NCBI GenBank assembly: GCA_965221185.1 | Contig: OZ244866.1 | Location: 2,294,001-2,358,000, forward strand | From: Aldehydirespirator sp965221185 | GTDB lineage: Bacteria; Actinomycetota; Acidimicrobiia; Acidimicrobiales; Aldehydirespiratoraceae | DNA: 64,000 nt | Direction of reading: 5' to 3' | Part shown: positions 24,760-33,532 of the stretch, one piece after another | Position numbering within the stretch: position 1 is the stretch's first letter | Layout: each line of letters begins with the position of its first letter | Translations under genes and position numbers: made by a program | The notes under the pieces: generated by a model | What the model saw: only the letters and a program-made list of their open reading frames with translations | What the model was told of the DNA's origin: nothing | Databases searched by the model: none

Positions 24760-25358
24760 GCGGCGGATGGCCGGCGGTGAACCGTCACCGCGTAGCTGCC
24801 GCCGTCGTAGGGCTCGCGGTCCCAGGTCGTCCAGCGGTGCTCCAACTCAATGCCAGCGCCGGCGGCGAACCGGTCGTAGTCGACGAATGTCAGCGGCGTG
24901 AGCCCCATGCGGAAGCCGGACAAGAGCCGGCCGCCCGGAGCCAGGTGCCTGGCCATGTTGGCCACCACCTCCGCCTCGGTGCCGACCTCCACAAACACCA
25001 TCACGTTTCCCGCCATGACGACCAGATCGAACTCCCGCCTGGCCATCGCCGCGCCCGGTCCGACGACCTCCACGTCCGCGAGATCGCCCTTCATCCATGG
25101 AACACGCGGGGCCTTGCTGCGGGCTTCCTCCAGCATCTGTGCGTCGACGTCCACACCCACCACATCGATGCCGCGGCGATCGAGCTCGATCGCGACCCGG
25201 CCCGTTCCGCAGCCCGCGTCCAGCACTGAGCCCGGCTCGAACCAGCACACCAGGTCGGCCTCGCCGTGGACCCACTCGCCCCTGGCCTCCATGCGACGCC
25301 AGCGGTCGTCGTAGACGTCACTTTGGGCCGCCCCGCCGATCTCCCACCAACGGCTCAC
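24756..25358 (-). CDS. Class I SAM-dependent methyltransferase
   Basis: About 200 aa. SVLDAGCGTGRVAIELDRRG is motif I, GVDVDAQML holds the acidic ribose-binding residue, FDLVVMAGNVMVFV is motif II, and HLAPGGRLLSGF follows. Substrate unknown. GTG 25358 is chosen because AGGG lies eight bases upstream; longer starts extend into a region without family similarity. Overlaps the CysQ-like gene by four bases. Confidence 0.82.
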   Translation of the reverse strand: MSRWWEIGGAAQSDVYDDRWRRMEARGEWVHGEADLVCWFEPGSVLDAGCGTGRVAIELDRRGIDVVGVDVDAQMLEEARSKAPRVPWMKGDLADVEVVGPGAAMARREFDLVVMAGNVMVFVEVGTEAEVVANMARHLAPGGRLLSGFRMGLTPLTFVDYDRFAAGAGIELEHRWTTWDREPYDGGSYAVTVHRRPSAA

Positions 25359-25506
25359 GCCATCCACCCTAACAGGGCCGATCGCCCCCTCAGCGCTGCA
25401 GCCGGGCATCCTCGACCCTGCCGGGACGGCCACTAGCGGGGCTTCATTCCGTTAGCCTCGGCCGCGACAGCCGCTTGTGTCTGACCAACATCGGAAGGGA
25501 GCGTTC

Positions 25507-26721
25507 ATGGAGTTCGGGATCTTCCAGAACGGTTACATTCCCGGGCCGTCGGCGCACGTCCCCGAGCACGAACACCTCATGCTGATGCGCGAGGCGTCGT
25601 ACCCGATCCTGGCCGACAAGCACAATTGGAAGTTCGCTTGGTTCGGGGAGCATCACTGCCTCACCGAGTACAGCCACATGTCCGCTCCCGAGGTGGCGAT
25701 CGGCTGGATCGCCGCGCAGACCGACTACATCCACCTGGGCACGGCCATCACCAGCCTGCCCACCACCAAGGAGCACCCGGTGCGCATCGCGGAGCGGGCC
25801 GCCATGCTCGACCACTTCTGCGAGGGCCGCTTCGAGTTCGGCACCGGGCGGGGCGCGGGCAGCCACGAGGTGGCCGCGTTCAACGGCACGCTCACCTCCG
25901 AGACCAAGGCGATGTGGAACGAGGCCATCGCCGAGATCCCCCGTATGTGGGCCCAGCGGGACTACTCCTACGAGGGCGAGCACTTCCGGGTGCCGCCCAA
26001 CCACAATGTCCTCCCCAAGCCCCTCGACGGCACCCATCCGCCGCTGTGGGTGGCCTGCGGCAACCTGGCCACCTTCGCGGTCGCCGGCAGCATGGGCATC
26101 GGAGCGATCGCCTTCAACTTCGAGCCCGCTCCAGCGCTGAAGGGCCGCATCGACAGCTACAAGGAGGCCATCGCGGGGTGCGCCGAGCCCCACGGCTCGT
26201 ACATGAACGACAACGTGATGATGACCAACTCCCTGATCTGCCTGGAGGACCGCGACCGGGCCCGGGAGATCGCTTTGATGAACGGTCGGGGCTACCTGTA
26301 CTCGATGGTGTGCCTCTATCACGACACCATCCCCAAGCGCGAAGGCTCCCCCACCTGGCCGGAGCCGCCGCTGGGGCTGCCCGACGAGGCCACCCTCGAC
26401 TTCGCCATCGACGCCGGCTACATGCTGTGCGGAACGCCCGAGGAGGTCTGCGAGCAGCTGGAGAAGTCCTACGGGGCGGTGGGCACCGACCAGCTGGTGT
26501 TCGGCCTGCCCAACGAGGGCTTCGAGTACGAGGAGATCCTCGAGATGATCGAGATCTTCGGCGATCAGGTGATCCCCGAGTTCGACGCCGACAGGGTCCA
26601 CTCCACCGAGAAGTACCGGGCCAACGCGGTGCGCAAGTACCCGGAGTGGAACGCGTCTCCTCCGGACATCAAGACGACGCCGCCCCCGAGCGCGTCGCTA
26701 CCGATCCCCTACCGCCACTGA
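25507..26721 (+). CDS. LLM class flavin-dependent oxidoreductase
   Basis: 404 aa, bacterial luciferase-like monooxygenase fold. FAWFGEHHCLTEYSHMSAPEV, IHLGTAITSLP, HPVRIAERAAMLDHFCEGRFEFGTGRGAG and PPLWVACGNLATFAVAG are family blocks. Cofactor may be FMNH2 or F420; substrate unknown. ATG 25507 has AAGGGAG six bases upstream. A stable inverted repeat follows the stop. Confidence 0.88.
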   Translation: MEFGIFQNGYIPGPSAHVPEHEHLMLMREASYPILADKHNWKFAWFGEHHCLTEYSHMSAPEVAIGWIAAQTDYIHLGTAITSLPTTKEHPVRIAERAAMLDHFCEGRFEFGTGRGAGSHEVAAFNGTLTSETKAMWNEAIAEIPRMWAQRDYSYEGEHFRVPPNHNVLPKPLDGTHPPLWVACGNLATFAVAGSMGIGAIAFNFEPAPALKGRIDSYKEAIAGCAEPHGSYMNDNVMMTNSLICLEDRDRAREIALMNGRGYLYSMVCLYHDTIPKREGSPTWPEPPLGLPDEATLDFAIDAGYMLCGTPEEVCEQLEKSYGAVGTDQLVFGLPNEGFEYEEILEMIEIFGDQVIPEFDADRVHSTEKYRANAVRKYPEWNASPPDIKTTPPPSASLPIPYRH

Positions 26722-26742
26722 CGTTCCGCCGGGTGGAATTGT

Positions 26743-26775
26743 CGCGTTCTCTTGTCGATACGACAAGGAAACGCG
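26743..26775. terminator. 15-bp hairpin downstream of the LLM gene
   Basis: CGCGTTCTCTTGTCG and CGACAAGGAAACGCG pair at 13 of 15 positions around a 3-nt ATA loop, starting 22 bp after the stop codon. No T-run follows, which is common for terminators in high-GC actinobacteria. An operator for the downstream gene is the alternative. Confidence 0.5.
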
Positions 26776-26867
26776 TTCAGACGCTGGCGGGGGCTCAGCC
26801 CTTGCCGCGGCCCTTCCAGATCGTGCTGGTAGCGTTTTGAGGGTTCTTGGCGGGCGGTGACAACACC

Positions 26868-28193
26868 ATGACCGTGAGATCCTCCTGCCGCCGCTACCTG
26901 TCCGCTCGGCCTCTAGGCGTGCTCGGGCTGCTGCTCGCGGTTGCGGTGGCGGCTGTTGCCGGCCCGGTGGCCGCGCAGAGCGACGAGGACGTCATCGAGG
27001 ATCGCGAGGCCAGGCGCCAGGAGCTGCAGCAGGTGGCGGCCGACGCCAGCGAGAGCCTGGACGCGGCAACGGCCGAGGCCGATGACTTGATCGACGCTCT
27101 CAACAAGGCACAGGACGCGAAGTACGCCCAGCAGACCGCCCTGAATGAAGCAGAGCGGGCCGTGGCCGACGCGGAGGCCGTCGTGCAACAGGCCGAAACC
27201 AAGATCGCTGAACTCGAGGACGAATTGCTCGCCACCCAGGAGGGTCTGCGGGAGGCGGTGATCGAGTCGTATGTGTCGTTCCAAGATCCCACCGGCACGC
27301 TGAGCGTCCTCGGCTCCGACCCGTGGGAGAACGCCCACGAGGAGGCCCTGGCCGGATTCGCCACCGGAAGCCGGATCGACGACATCGACGATCTGCGCCG
27401 GCTGGGCGAGGAACTGGAGCGCTGGCGTCTGCAAGCCTCGGAGGCGGCCGCCGAGGCCCGGTCCCACCGCCGGGCAACAACCCTGATCCTCGCAGATCTG
27501 CTAGCGGCCGTCGACCGCGAGGCCGAGCTGTCGGTCGCAGCCGAGGAGCGGGTCGAGAGGCGGCTCTACGAGGTTCAGACGATCAAGCAGATCGACGCGG
27601 AGTACGCCGCAGAGATCGAGGCGGCCGAGCGCCGGATAGCCGAGGCCCTCGCCCGCAAGCGAGCCGAGGAGGAAGCTGTGCGCAGAGCCGAGGAGAAGGC
27701 CCGGCAAGAAGCCGAAGAGAGGGCCCGGCTCCAGGCCCTCGAGTCGCAGGCCCTCGCTGAGTCGCAGGCCCTTGCCGAGTCGGTGAATCCAGACGATGAG
27801 AACTTCGCACTGGTCTGGGTGCGCGGCTTCCAGGTCAACGCAGAGATCGCGGATGAGACCGATGGCCTGCTCGCAGCCATGGAGGCTGAGGGCTTCGACC
27901 TCGGCGGATGGGGATACCGCAACCATCAGGAACAGATCAATCTGCGGCGGTCCCACTGCGGCACGTCGGAATGGGCGGTGTGGCAGATGCCATCGCACCA
28001 GTGCCGGCCTCCGACAGCCCGGCCGGGGCGCAGCAACCACGAGAAGGGGCTAGCCATCGACTTCACCAACGCCGGGCGGCTCATCATCAGCCGCAGCAGC
28101 GCCGTGTTCCAGGCGCTTCAGCGCATAGCGCCCCGCTTCGGCTTCAAGAACCTCCCCAGCGAGCCTTGGCACTGGTCGGTGGACGGCCGCTGA
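26868..28193 (+). CDS. Secreted coiled-coil protein with M15 (VanY-type) peptidase domain
   Basis: 441 aa. A signal peptide (RPLGVLGLLLAVAVAAVAGP, cleavage near AAQ) leads into about 280 residues of coiled coil rich in Ala, Glu and Arg (including KRAEEEAVRRAEEKARQEAE). The C-terminal 100 residues form a D-Ala-D-Ala carboxypeptidase-like domain: SNHEKGLAIDF supplies His391 and Asp398, and SEPWHWS supplies His435, the zinc ligands. It resembles PcsB- or FtsX-partner-like architectures, so a role in septal or lateral peptidoglycan trimming is plausible. ATG 26868 chosen for the signal peptide. Confidence 0.83.
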   Translation: MTVRSSCRRYLSARPLGVLGLLLAVAVAAVAGPVAAQSDEDVIEDREARRQELQQVAADASESLDAATAEADDLIDALNKAQDAKYAQQTALNEAERAVADAEAVVQQAETKIAELEDELLATQEGLREAVIESYVSFQDPTGTLSVLGSDPWENAHEEALAGFATGSRIDDIDDLRRLGEELERWRLQASEAAAEARSHRRATTLILADLLAAVDREAELSVAAEERVERRLYEVQTIKQIDAEYAAEIEAAERRIAEALARKRAEEEAVRRAEEKARQEAEERARLQALESQALAESQALAESVNPDDENFALVWVRGFQVNAEIADETDGLLAAMEAEGFDLGGWGYRNHQEQINLRRSHCGTSEWAVWQMPSHQCRPPTARPGRSNHEKGLAIDFTNAGRLIISRSSAVFQALQRIAPRFGFKNLPSEPWHWSVDGR

Positions 28194-28227
28194 GCCTTTC
28201 CCAGCCGCCGTCGCGCCCGCGGCGCGG

Positions 28228-29007
28228 CTACTCGGTGTGGGTCCAGACGGGGCGGCGCTTCTCGATGAACGCCTTGGGCCACTCGGCGCCGTCGCCGCGG
28301 GCCGCGTTGGCCGCCATCACGTCGATGGCGAGCTTGTAGGCGTCGTCGACACCCAAGTCCATCTGGGCGTAGAGGGTCTGCTTGCCGATGCCCTTGGCGT
28401 AGCGGCTGCCCCGGGTGGCCCGGCCCAGCAGGTCCATCGTGGCCTCGTCCAGCTGCTCGGGCGGCACCACCCGGTTTACGAGCCCCCAGTCCAAGGCCGT
28501 GGCCGCGTCGATGATGTCGCCAGTGAGGGCCAGCTCCACCGCCCGCTTGCGGCCCAGGGGCCGGGCCACGGCCACCATCGGGGTGTGGCAGAACAGGCCG
28601 CCCTTGCCACCGGGGGTGGAGAAGGCGGCGTCGGTGCTGGCCACGATCAGGTCCGCGCTGGCGGCCAGTTGGGCTCCGGCCGCAGTGGCCAGGGCGTGCA
28701 CCTTGGCCACCACCACCTGGGGGATGTCGGCCATGGCGGTCATGGCCGAGGTGCACACGGTGAACAGCTCGTGCAGCTCGGCCTCGCCCATGACCGCCAT
28801 CTCGGCCAGGTCGTGCCCCGAGGAGAATACCGGGCCGTTGGCGGCCAGCACCACCCCGGCCACCTCACCGTCGGCGCCGGTGGCCCGCAGGGCGTCGTCG
28901 AGCTCGCCGAGCAGCTCCGACGACAGGCAGTTGCGCCGCTCGGGCCGGTTGAGTGTGATGGTCACGTAGCGGTCGTCGCGCTCATAGAGCAGATTGCGGT
29001 AGTCCAT
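28228..29007 (-). CDS. Enoyl-CoA hydratase/isomerase family protein (ECHDC3-like)
   Basis: 259 aa crotonase-fold protein. VTITLNRPERRNCLS opens the fold, FSSGHDLAEM and ATAAGAQLAASADLIVAS are the oxyanion-hole segments, and AAFSTPGGKGGLFCHTPMVAV is typical of the ECHDC3-like branch, which lacks the two catalytic Glu of true hydratases. Activity is therefore uncertain. ATG 29007 has a strong AGGAGGT site. Lies 24 bp downstream of the LLM gene on the same strand, probably one operon. Confidence 0.85.
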   Translation of the reverse strand: MDYRNLLYERDDRYVTITLNRPERRNCLSSELLGELDDALRATGADGEVAGVVLAANGPVFSSGHDLAEMAVMGEAELHELFTVCTSAMTAMADIPQVVVAKVHALATAAGAQLAASADLIVASTDAAFSTPGGKGGLFCHTPMVAVARPLGRKRAVELALTGDIIDAATALDWGLVNRVVPPEQLDEATMDLLGRATRGSRYAKGIGKQTLYAQMDLGVDDAYKLAIDVMAANAARGDGAEWPKAFIEKRRPVWTHTE

Positions 29008-29030
29008 GGGCACCTCCTGTCGTTGAGTTC

Positions 29031-30011
29031 TCAAGAGTCTGCCAGAGCGGGGAGCACCTGCTCTGCAGCCAGGTGGACGCTGGACCAGGCCTCGTCGATG
29101 GGCATGCCCCCGACCAGGGGGTGCAGGGCCAGAGCTCCGGTGCTGCGGGCCAGATCGACGGCCTCTGTGGGCGTGAGCACCCGGTAGATGCCCTCGGCTC
29201 GCAGCTCCTCGACGGTGCTGGCCTTGGAGCACACCGCCGAGGTCTGTCCCGGAGGCTGCCAGCCCTTGTAGGCCATGGCCTCCAGCATGAAGCACTCCCC
29301 GTGCTCGGCCCACACCCGGTCGGGGTCCTCGGCCACGTTCAGCATCACCACGTTGGCGGGGGCGATGCAGAAGCCCTGGGTGCCGTGGCGCTCGCACTCC
29401 GCGTAGTAGAGGGCCTCGATTTCACCGAACTGGCCGGGAAGCTGCATGGGCAGGCCCAGCCGAGCCGCCCGCCGGGCCGCCGCGGGGGACGATCCGCCCA
29501 CCAGAATCATGGGATGGGGCCGGGTGTAGGGCATGGGCAGCACCTGCACCGTCTCGCCGTTGTGCTCGAAGGGCTCGCCCTTCCAGGCGGTGAGCATCAC
29601 TTCCAGCGCCTCGTCGAGGACCCTGCCCCGGCGCTTCCACTCCTTGCCCAGCGCGGCGTACTCCACAGGCCGGTAGCCGAGTCCGGTCACGATCACCAGC
29701 CGGCCCCTACTCACCAGGTCGATCACCGCGATGTCCTCCGCGGCCCGGATCGGGTCGTGCAGCGGCACGAGCAGCGCCGAGATCGTGACCAGGAGATTGT
29801 CGGTGCTCGACAGGATCATGGCCGCGTTGAGCAGCGGTGTGGGGCACCACGCCATCGGGCTGATGTGATGCTCCTCCAACGAGACGGCATTGAAGCTGTG
29901 GCCGTCGGCGTAGCGGGCGATCTCCAGTCCGGCCCGGTACCGGTCGCTCATGGATTGCCCGTCGGAGGGGTCCGGCGACATGAAGTTGAAGCGGATCAGC
30001 GAGAAGGCCAT
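29031..30011 (-). CDS. LLM class flavin-dependent oxidoreductase
   Basis: 326 aa luciferase-like protein. FNAVSLEEHHISPMAWCPTPL, LLVPLHDPIRAAEDIAVIDLVSRGRLVIVTGLGYRP and PHPMILVGGSSPAAARRAARLG are standard blocks. A flavin- or F420-dependent oxidation or reduction of an unknown substrate is expected. ATG 30011 starts at the family N-terminus. It is upstream of the ECHDC3-like gene in one operon, hinting at a joint role in acyl-CoA or xenobiotic catabolism. Confidence 0.87.
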   Translation of the reverse strand: MAFSLIRFNFMSPDPSDGQSMSDRYRAGLEIARYADGHSFNAVSLEEHHISPMAWCPTPLLNAAMILSSTDNLLVTISALLVPLHDPIRAAEDIAVIDLVSRGRLVIVTGLGYRPVEYAALGKEWKRRGRVLDEALEVMLTAWKGEPFEHNGETVQVLPMPYTRPHPMILVGGSSPAAARRAARLGLPMQLPGQFGEIEALYYAECERHGTQGFCIAPANVVMLNVAEDPDRVWAEHGECFMLEAMAYKGWQPPGQTSAVCSKASTVEELRAEGIYRVLTPTEAVDLARSTGALALHPLVGGMPIDEAWSSVHLAAEQVLPALADS

Positions 30012-30048
30012 GACCCCAGTCTGCCCGCCGGAGTAGGATGCCGCGTTG

Positions 30049-31782
30049 TCAGCCCAGCACGCCAGCGGTGTGCATCCGGTTGACGGCGCTCACCACTGCC
30101 CTCAGCGAGGCCGACACGATCGACTCGTGCAGGCCCACGCCCCACGTGGTGTCACGGTCGCCGGTGTCGACCTCCACGTAGGCCGCGGCGGTGGCGTCGC
30201 TGCCGGTGCCGATGGCATGCTCGTAGTAGTCGACGACCTTGCCCGCAAATAGGCCGTTGGTCTGCATCGCCGACACGAACGCGTCGATGGGGCCGTTGCC
30301 GGTGCCAGCGATCGTCTGCTCGACACCGTTTACTCGCAGGCGGGCCTCAAGGTCGGTGCGGGCCGCGCCGATGGTGTCGGTGGTGGCCCGATGTCCGATC
30401 AGCTCGACCCAAGGCCGCTCCGGCTCGACGTAGGACGCCACGAACCGGCGGTGGATCTCATAGGAGGTGATCTCGGTGCCGGTGTCCTCGGTGACGGTCT
30501 GGATCTGCTTGGAGAAGTCCACCTGAAGGCCGCGGGGCAGGTCCAGGCCGTACTCGTGCAGCAGCACGTAGGACACCCCGCCCTTGCCGGACTGGCTGTT
30601 GACCCTCACCACTGCCTCGTAGCTGCGGCCAAGGTGGCGGGGGTCGACCGGCAGGTAGGGCACGTCCCACACGTCGTAGTCCCCGGTCAGGGGCTCGCCG
30701 GGGGCCATGTCATAGACGGCGGCCATGCCCTTCTTGATGGCGTCCTGGTGGCTGCCCGAGAATGCGGTGTACACGAGGTCGCCGACGTACGGGTGCCGCT
30801 CGGGCACGGTCATTCGGTTGGCGTACTCGAAGACCCGGCGGGCCTCGGTGATGTCGCTGATGTCAAGTTCGGGGTCAACGCCCTGGGTGAACAGGTTGAG
30901 CGCGATGGTGACCACGTCCACGTTGCCGGTGCGCTCGCCGTTGCCGAACAGGGTGCCCTCCACCCGGTCGGCGCCGGCCATGATGCCGAACTCGGCCGCG
31001 GCCACCGCGGTGCCCCGGTCGTTGTGGGGGTGCAGGGAGAGCACGATCGAGTCGCGGTCGCGGATGTTGCGGTGGAAGTGCTCGATCATGTCGCCGTAGA
31101 GGTTGGCGGAGGACATCTCCACGGTGGCCGGCAGGTTCAGGATCAGCGGCCAGTCCGGCGTGGGGCCGAACACGTCCATCACCGCCTCGCACACCTCGAT
31201 GGTGAAGTCGGGCTCGGTCCCCGTGTAGCTCTCCGGGGAGTACTCGAAGCGGATGCCGTCGCCGCCCCCGGCCTCCCTGACGGCCTCGAGGTTGCGCATG
31301 CACCGCTCGGCGCCGGCCGCGGCGATGGCGACGATGCCGGCCCGGTCAGTGCGGAACACCACCCGGCGCTGGGTGACAGATGTGGAGTTGTAGAGGTGCA
31401 CGATGGCGCGCGGGGCGCCGGCCACGGCCTCGAAGGTGCGGTCGATCAGCTCGTCGCGGGACTGGGTCAGCACCTGGATGGTGACGTCGTCGGGGATCAG
31501 GTCCTCGGTGATGAGCTTGCGGCAGAAGTCGAAGTCCGGCTGGGACGCGGCCGGGAAGCCGACCTCGATCTCCTTGAAGCCCATATCGACGAGATGGTCG
31601 TACATGCGCTGCTTGCGCCCGCTGTCCATCGGTTCGACGAGGGCTTGGTTGCCGTCGCGCAGGTCGACCGAGCACCACAGTGGCGCCTTGGTGATCCGCC
31701 GGTCCGGCCAGGTGCGGTCCGCAAGCTCCACCGCGGGATAGGGCCGGTACTTCGTGAAGGGCATGGGCTTGGGTGTGGGCAT
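30049..31782 (-). CDS. leuA: 2-isopropylmalate synthase
   Basis: 577 aa, the long actinobacterial LeuA form. It condenses acetyl-CoA and 2-oxoisovalerate, the first committed step of leucine synthesis. APLWCSVDLRDGNQALVEPM holds the metal-binding Asp and catalytic Arg, LHPHNDRGTAVAAAEFG holds the HxH metal ligands, GTLFGNGERTGN follows, and the C-terminal regulatory domain ends WGVGLHESIVSASLRAVVSAVNRM. ATG 31782 has GAGGA upstream. A leucine-rich leader peptide and two hairpins precede it. Confidence 0.95.
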   Translation of the reverse strand: MPTPKPMPFTKYRPYPAVELADRTWPDRRITKAPLWCSVDLRDGNQALVEPMDSGRKQRMYDHLVDMGFKEIEVGFPAASQPDFDFCRKLITEDLIPDDVTIQVLTQSRDELIDRTFEAVAGAPRAIVHLYNSTSVTQRRVVFRTDRAGIVAIAAAGAERCMRNLEAVREAGGGDGIRFEYSPESYTGTEPDFTIEVCEAVMDVFGPTPDWPLILNLPATVEMSSANLYGDMIEHFHRNIRDRDSIVLSLHPHNDRGTAVAAAEFGIMAGADRVEGTLFGNGERTGNVDVVTIALNLFTQGVDPELDISDITEARRVFEYANRMTVPERHPYVGDLVYTAFSGSHQDAIKKGMAAVYDMAPGEPLTGDYDVWDVPYLPVDPRHLGRSYEAVVRVNSQSGKGGVSYVLLHEYGLDLPRGLQVDFSKQIQTVTEDTGTEITSYEIHRRFVASYVEPERPWVELIGHRATTDTIGAARTDLEARLRVNGVEQTIAGTGNGPIDAFVSAMQTNGLFAGKVVDYYEHAIGTGSDATAAAYVEVDTGDRDTTWGVGLHESIVSASLRAVVSAVNRMHTAGVLG

Positions 31783-31876
31783 GATCGTGGTCCTCGGTGC
31801 GGCTGGATGGTCGTGGGTTCCGGGGTTGGGGTCGGGGTTCGGTCGGGGCGGGCCGGAACCGGCCCCGACAAGCACA

Positions 31877-31906
31877 AATCCCCCCGGCCGGCGGCACGAG
31901 GGGATT
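31877..31906 (-). terminator. Second hairpin of the leuA leader (candidate attenuator)
   Basis: On the minus strand AATCCCC pairs with GGGGATT, separated by a GC-rich loop, about 95 bp before the leuA ATG and downstream of the leader peptide. It could act as the terminator in leucine attenuation. There is no T-run, but the fold and position fit. Confidence 0.55.
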
Positions 31907-31908
31907 CG

Positions 31909-31933
31909 GCGAGCACCGATATGTGGCGCTCGC
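31909..31933 (-). promoter_or_regulatory. First hairpin of the leuA leader
   Basis: GCGAGCGCC pairs with GGTGCTCGC (nine pairs, one G-U) around the loop ACATATC, directly after the leader-peptide stop codon. A ribosome stalled on the Leu codons would disturb it, which is what an attenuator needs. Confidence 0.6.
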
Positions 31934-31969
31934 CTACACGAGAAGCAGGAGGTCGGCGAAGGTGGTCAC
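31934..31969 (-). CDS. leuA leader peptide (VTTFADLLLLV)
   Basis: An 11-residue peptide beginning with GTG at 31969 and ending TAG at 31934, with four consecutive Leu codons (CTC CTG CTT CTC) followed by Val just before the stop. It lies 150 bp upstream of leuA on the same strand and is followed by two hairpins, the classic layout of leucine attenuation. A GTG at 31975 would add two residues. No clear Shine-Dalgarno site, so it may be read leaderless. Confidence 0.75.
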   Translation of the reverse strand: MTTFADLLLLV

Positions 31970-32070
31970 AGCCACAAAGGTTAGCGGAACCGTCGCCTGC
32001 GTCCAACGCCGCAGCCGCCCGGGCTGCGATTGGGGTGCGATCGGGGTGCGATCCGCGCCATGCTGGAGGC

Positions 32071-32928
32071 GTGAGCTATCTGGTGTGGGAGGCGACCCTG
32101 CCCGACCTCCGGTCACCGATGCTGGTGACCGCCTTCCAGGGCTGGTTCGACGTGGGGGGCGCGGCGACGGGCACCCTCGAGTGGCTGAGCGAGCGCAGCG
32201 ATTCGATCCGGGTGGCGCACATCGACCCCGAGGAGTTCTTCAACTTCGCCGATCAGCGGCCCACCGTCATGCTGCGAGACGACCGCCGGGAGGTCGTGTG
32301 GCCCTCCAACGACGTCCACGTGCTGCGCCCGCCCGACGGGCAGCGCGACCTGGTGCTGGTGGTGGGCGCGGAACCTCAGCTGAGCTGGCGAACCTACTCG
32401 GAGGTGATCGTCGATCTCGCGTCTCGAACCGGGGCGTCCGAGCTGGTGACGGTGGGCGCCCACATCGCCGACATACCCCACACCCGGCCCTTCCTAGTGA
32501 CGGGCTCCAGCGCCGACGCCCGCCTAGCCAAGGCTTGGGGCCTGGACCGGCCCAGCTACGAGGGCCCGACCGGGATAGTGGGCGTGCTGCACGAGTGCTT
32601 TGAGAGGCTCAGGATTCCCGCAGTGTCACTGCGAGTGGCCGTGCCCCACTACGTCTCGGGCGCCCCCAATCCCAAGGGGGCCCGCGCCCTGCTGGAGCGC
32701 TTCGAGCGAGTGACGGGCATCCCCACCGGCTGGGCGGAACTCGACGAGGCCGCCGAGGAGTGGGAGCAGCGGGTCAACGACGCCATGAACTCCGACGACG
32801 ACGTGGTGGCCTACGTGCGGCGGCTGGAGGCCCGCGCCGACGCCCGGGCCAAGCGCAGCGTCCCCAGCCCCGACGATCTGGGCGCCGAGTTCGAGCGCTT
32901 CCTGCGCCAGCAGGGCAACCCCGACTGA
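32071..32928 (+). CDS. PAC2 family protein
   Basis: 285 aa. PMLVTAFQGWFDVGGAATG, LVVGAEPQLSWRTYSE, LVTVGAHIADIPHTRPFLVTGSS and GPTGIVGVLHE with VPHYVSGAPNPKGARALLERF are the PAC2 (proteasome assembly chaperone 2) pattern; actinobacterial members are of uncertain role. GTG 32071 starts the conserved part. Divergent from leuA, whose leader occupies the gap. Confidence 0.85.
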   Translation: MSYLVWEATLPDLRSPMLVTAFQGWFDVGGAATGTLEWLSERSDSIRVAHIDPEEFFNFADQRPTVMLRDDRREVVWPSNDVHVLRPPDGQRDLVLVVGAEPQLSWRTYSEVIVDLASRTGASELVTVGAHIADIPHTRPFLVTGSSADARLAKAWGLDRPSYEGPTGIVGVLHECFERLRIPAVSLRVAVPHYVSGAPNPKGARALLERFERVTGIPTGWAELDEAAEEWEQRVNDAMNSDDDVVAYVRRLEARADARAKRSVPSPDDLGAEFERFLRQQGNPD

Positions 32929-32947
32929 GCCTGACTGAAGGAGCGAG

Positions 32948-33415
32948 ATGACTACTACCGCTGTCGAGCCTGCGGCCGCCATTCACCGCGGCGACGGGGA
33001 GCTGCCCTGGGTGGACGCCGGGGGCGGCATCGAACTCAAGGTGATGATGGTGCGCATCGACGATGGGCTGTGGATCATCCGCAACCGGTTCGAGCCGGGG
33101 GTGGTTGTCCAGACCCACCGCCACACCGGGCCGGTGTATGCCCACACCCTGAGCGGCGCATGGAAGTACGCCGAGTACTCGGAGGTCAACCGGGCCGGGT
33201 CGTTCCTGTTCGAGCCGGCCGGCAGCGTCCACACCCTCACCGTGCCCGCCGACAACACCGAGCCGACCGACGCGTGGTTCCAGATACACGGCGTGAACCT
33301 CAACCTCGACGCCGACGGCAACGTGGAGTCGATAACCGACGGGCCGGGTGTGCTGGCCGCCTACTACGCCCTGTGCGAGGCCCAGGGGCTGCCCCGCCCC
33401 AACGTGGTCACCTAG
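32948..33415 (+). CDS. Cupin, 2,4'-dihydroxyacetophenone dioxygenase-like
   Basis: 155 aa, a single cupin barrel. PGVVVQTHRHTGPVYAHTLS carries the first metal-binding cluster and FLFEPAGSVHTLTVP the second His. It resembles 2,4'-dihydroxyacetophenone dioxygenase family proteins, non-haem iron enzymes that cleave a C-C bond; substrate not assignable. ATG 32948 has AAGGAG seven bases upstream. Gap of 20 bp from the PAC2 gene. Confidence 0.8.
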   Translation: MTTTAVEPAAAIHRGDGELPWVDAGGGIELKVMMVRIDDGLWIIRNRFEPGVVVQTHRHTGPVYAHTLSGAWKYAEYSEVNRAGSFLFEPAGSVHTLTVPADNTEPTDAWFQIHGVNLNLDADGNVESITDGPGVLAAYYALCEAQGLPRPNVVT

Positions 33416-33532
33416 AACTGAGCGCCAGCGAGGGCCACCTGCATCGATATGGGTGCCACTATTGCGCCTCTGGGGGCCGATGCGTCACCAATTTGCCCGG
33501 GGCCGCGAGTTGTGGCGCGCGAGGCGGGGCCG

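Noticed and set aside
30391..32070. Long N-terminal extension of the PAC2 frame
   Set aside because: It runs antisense through leuA and its leader. The PAC2 family begins at GTG 32071.
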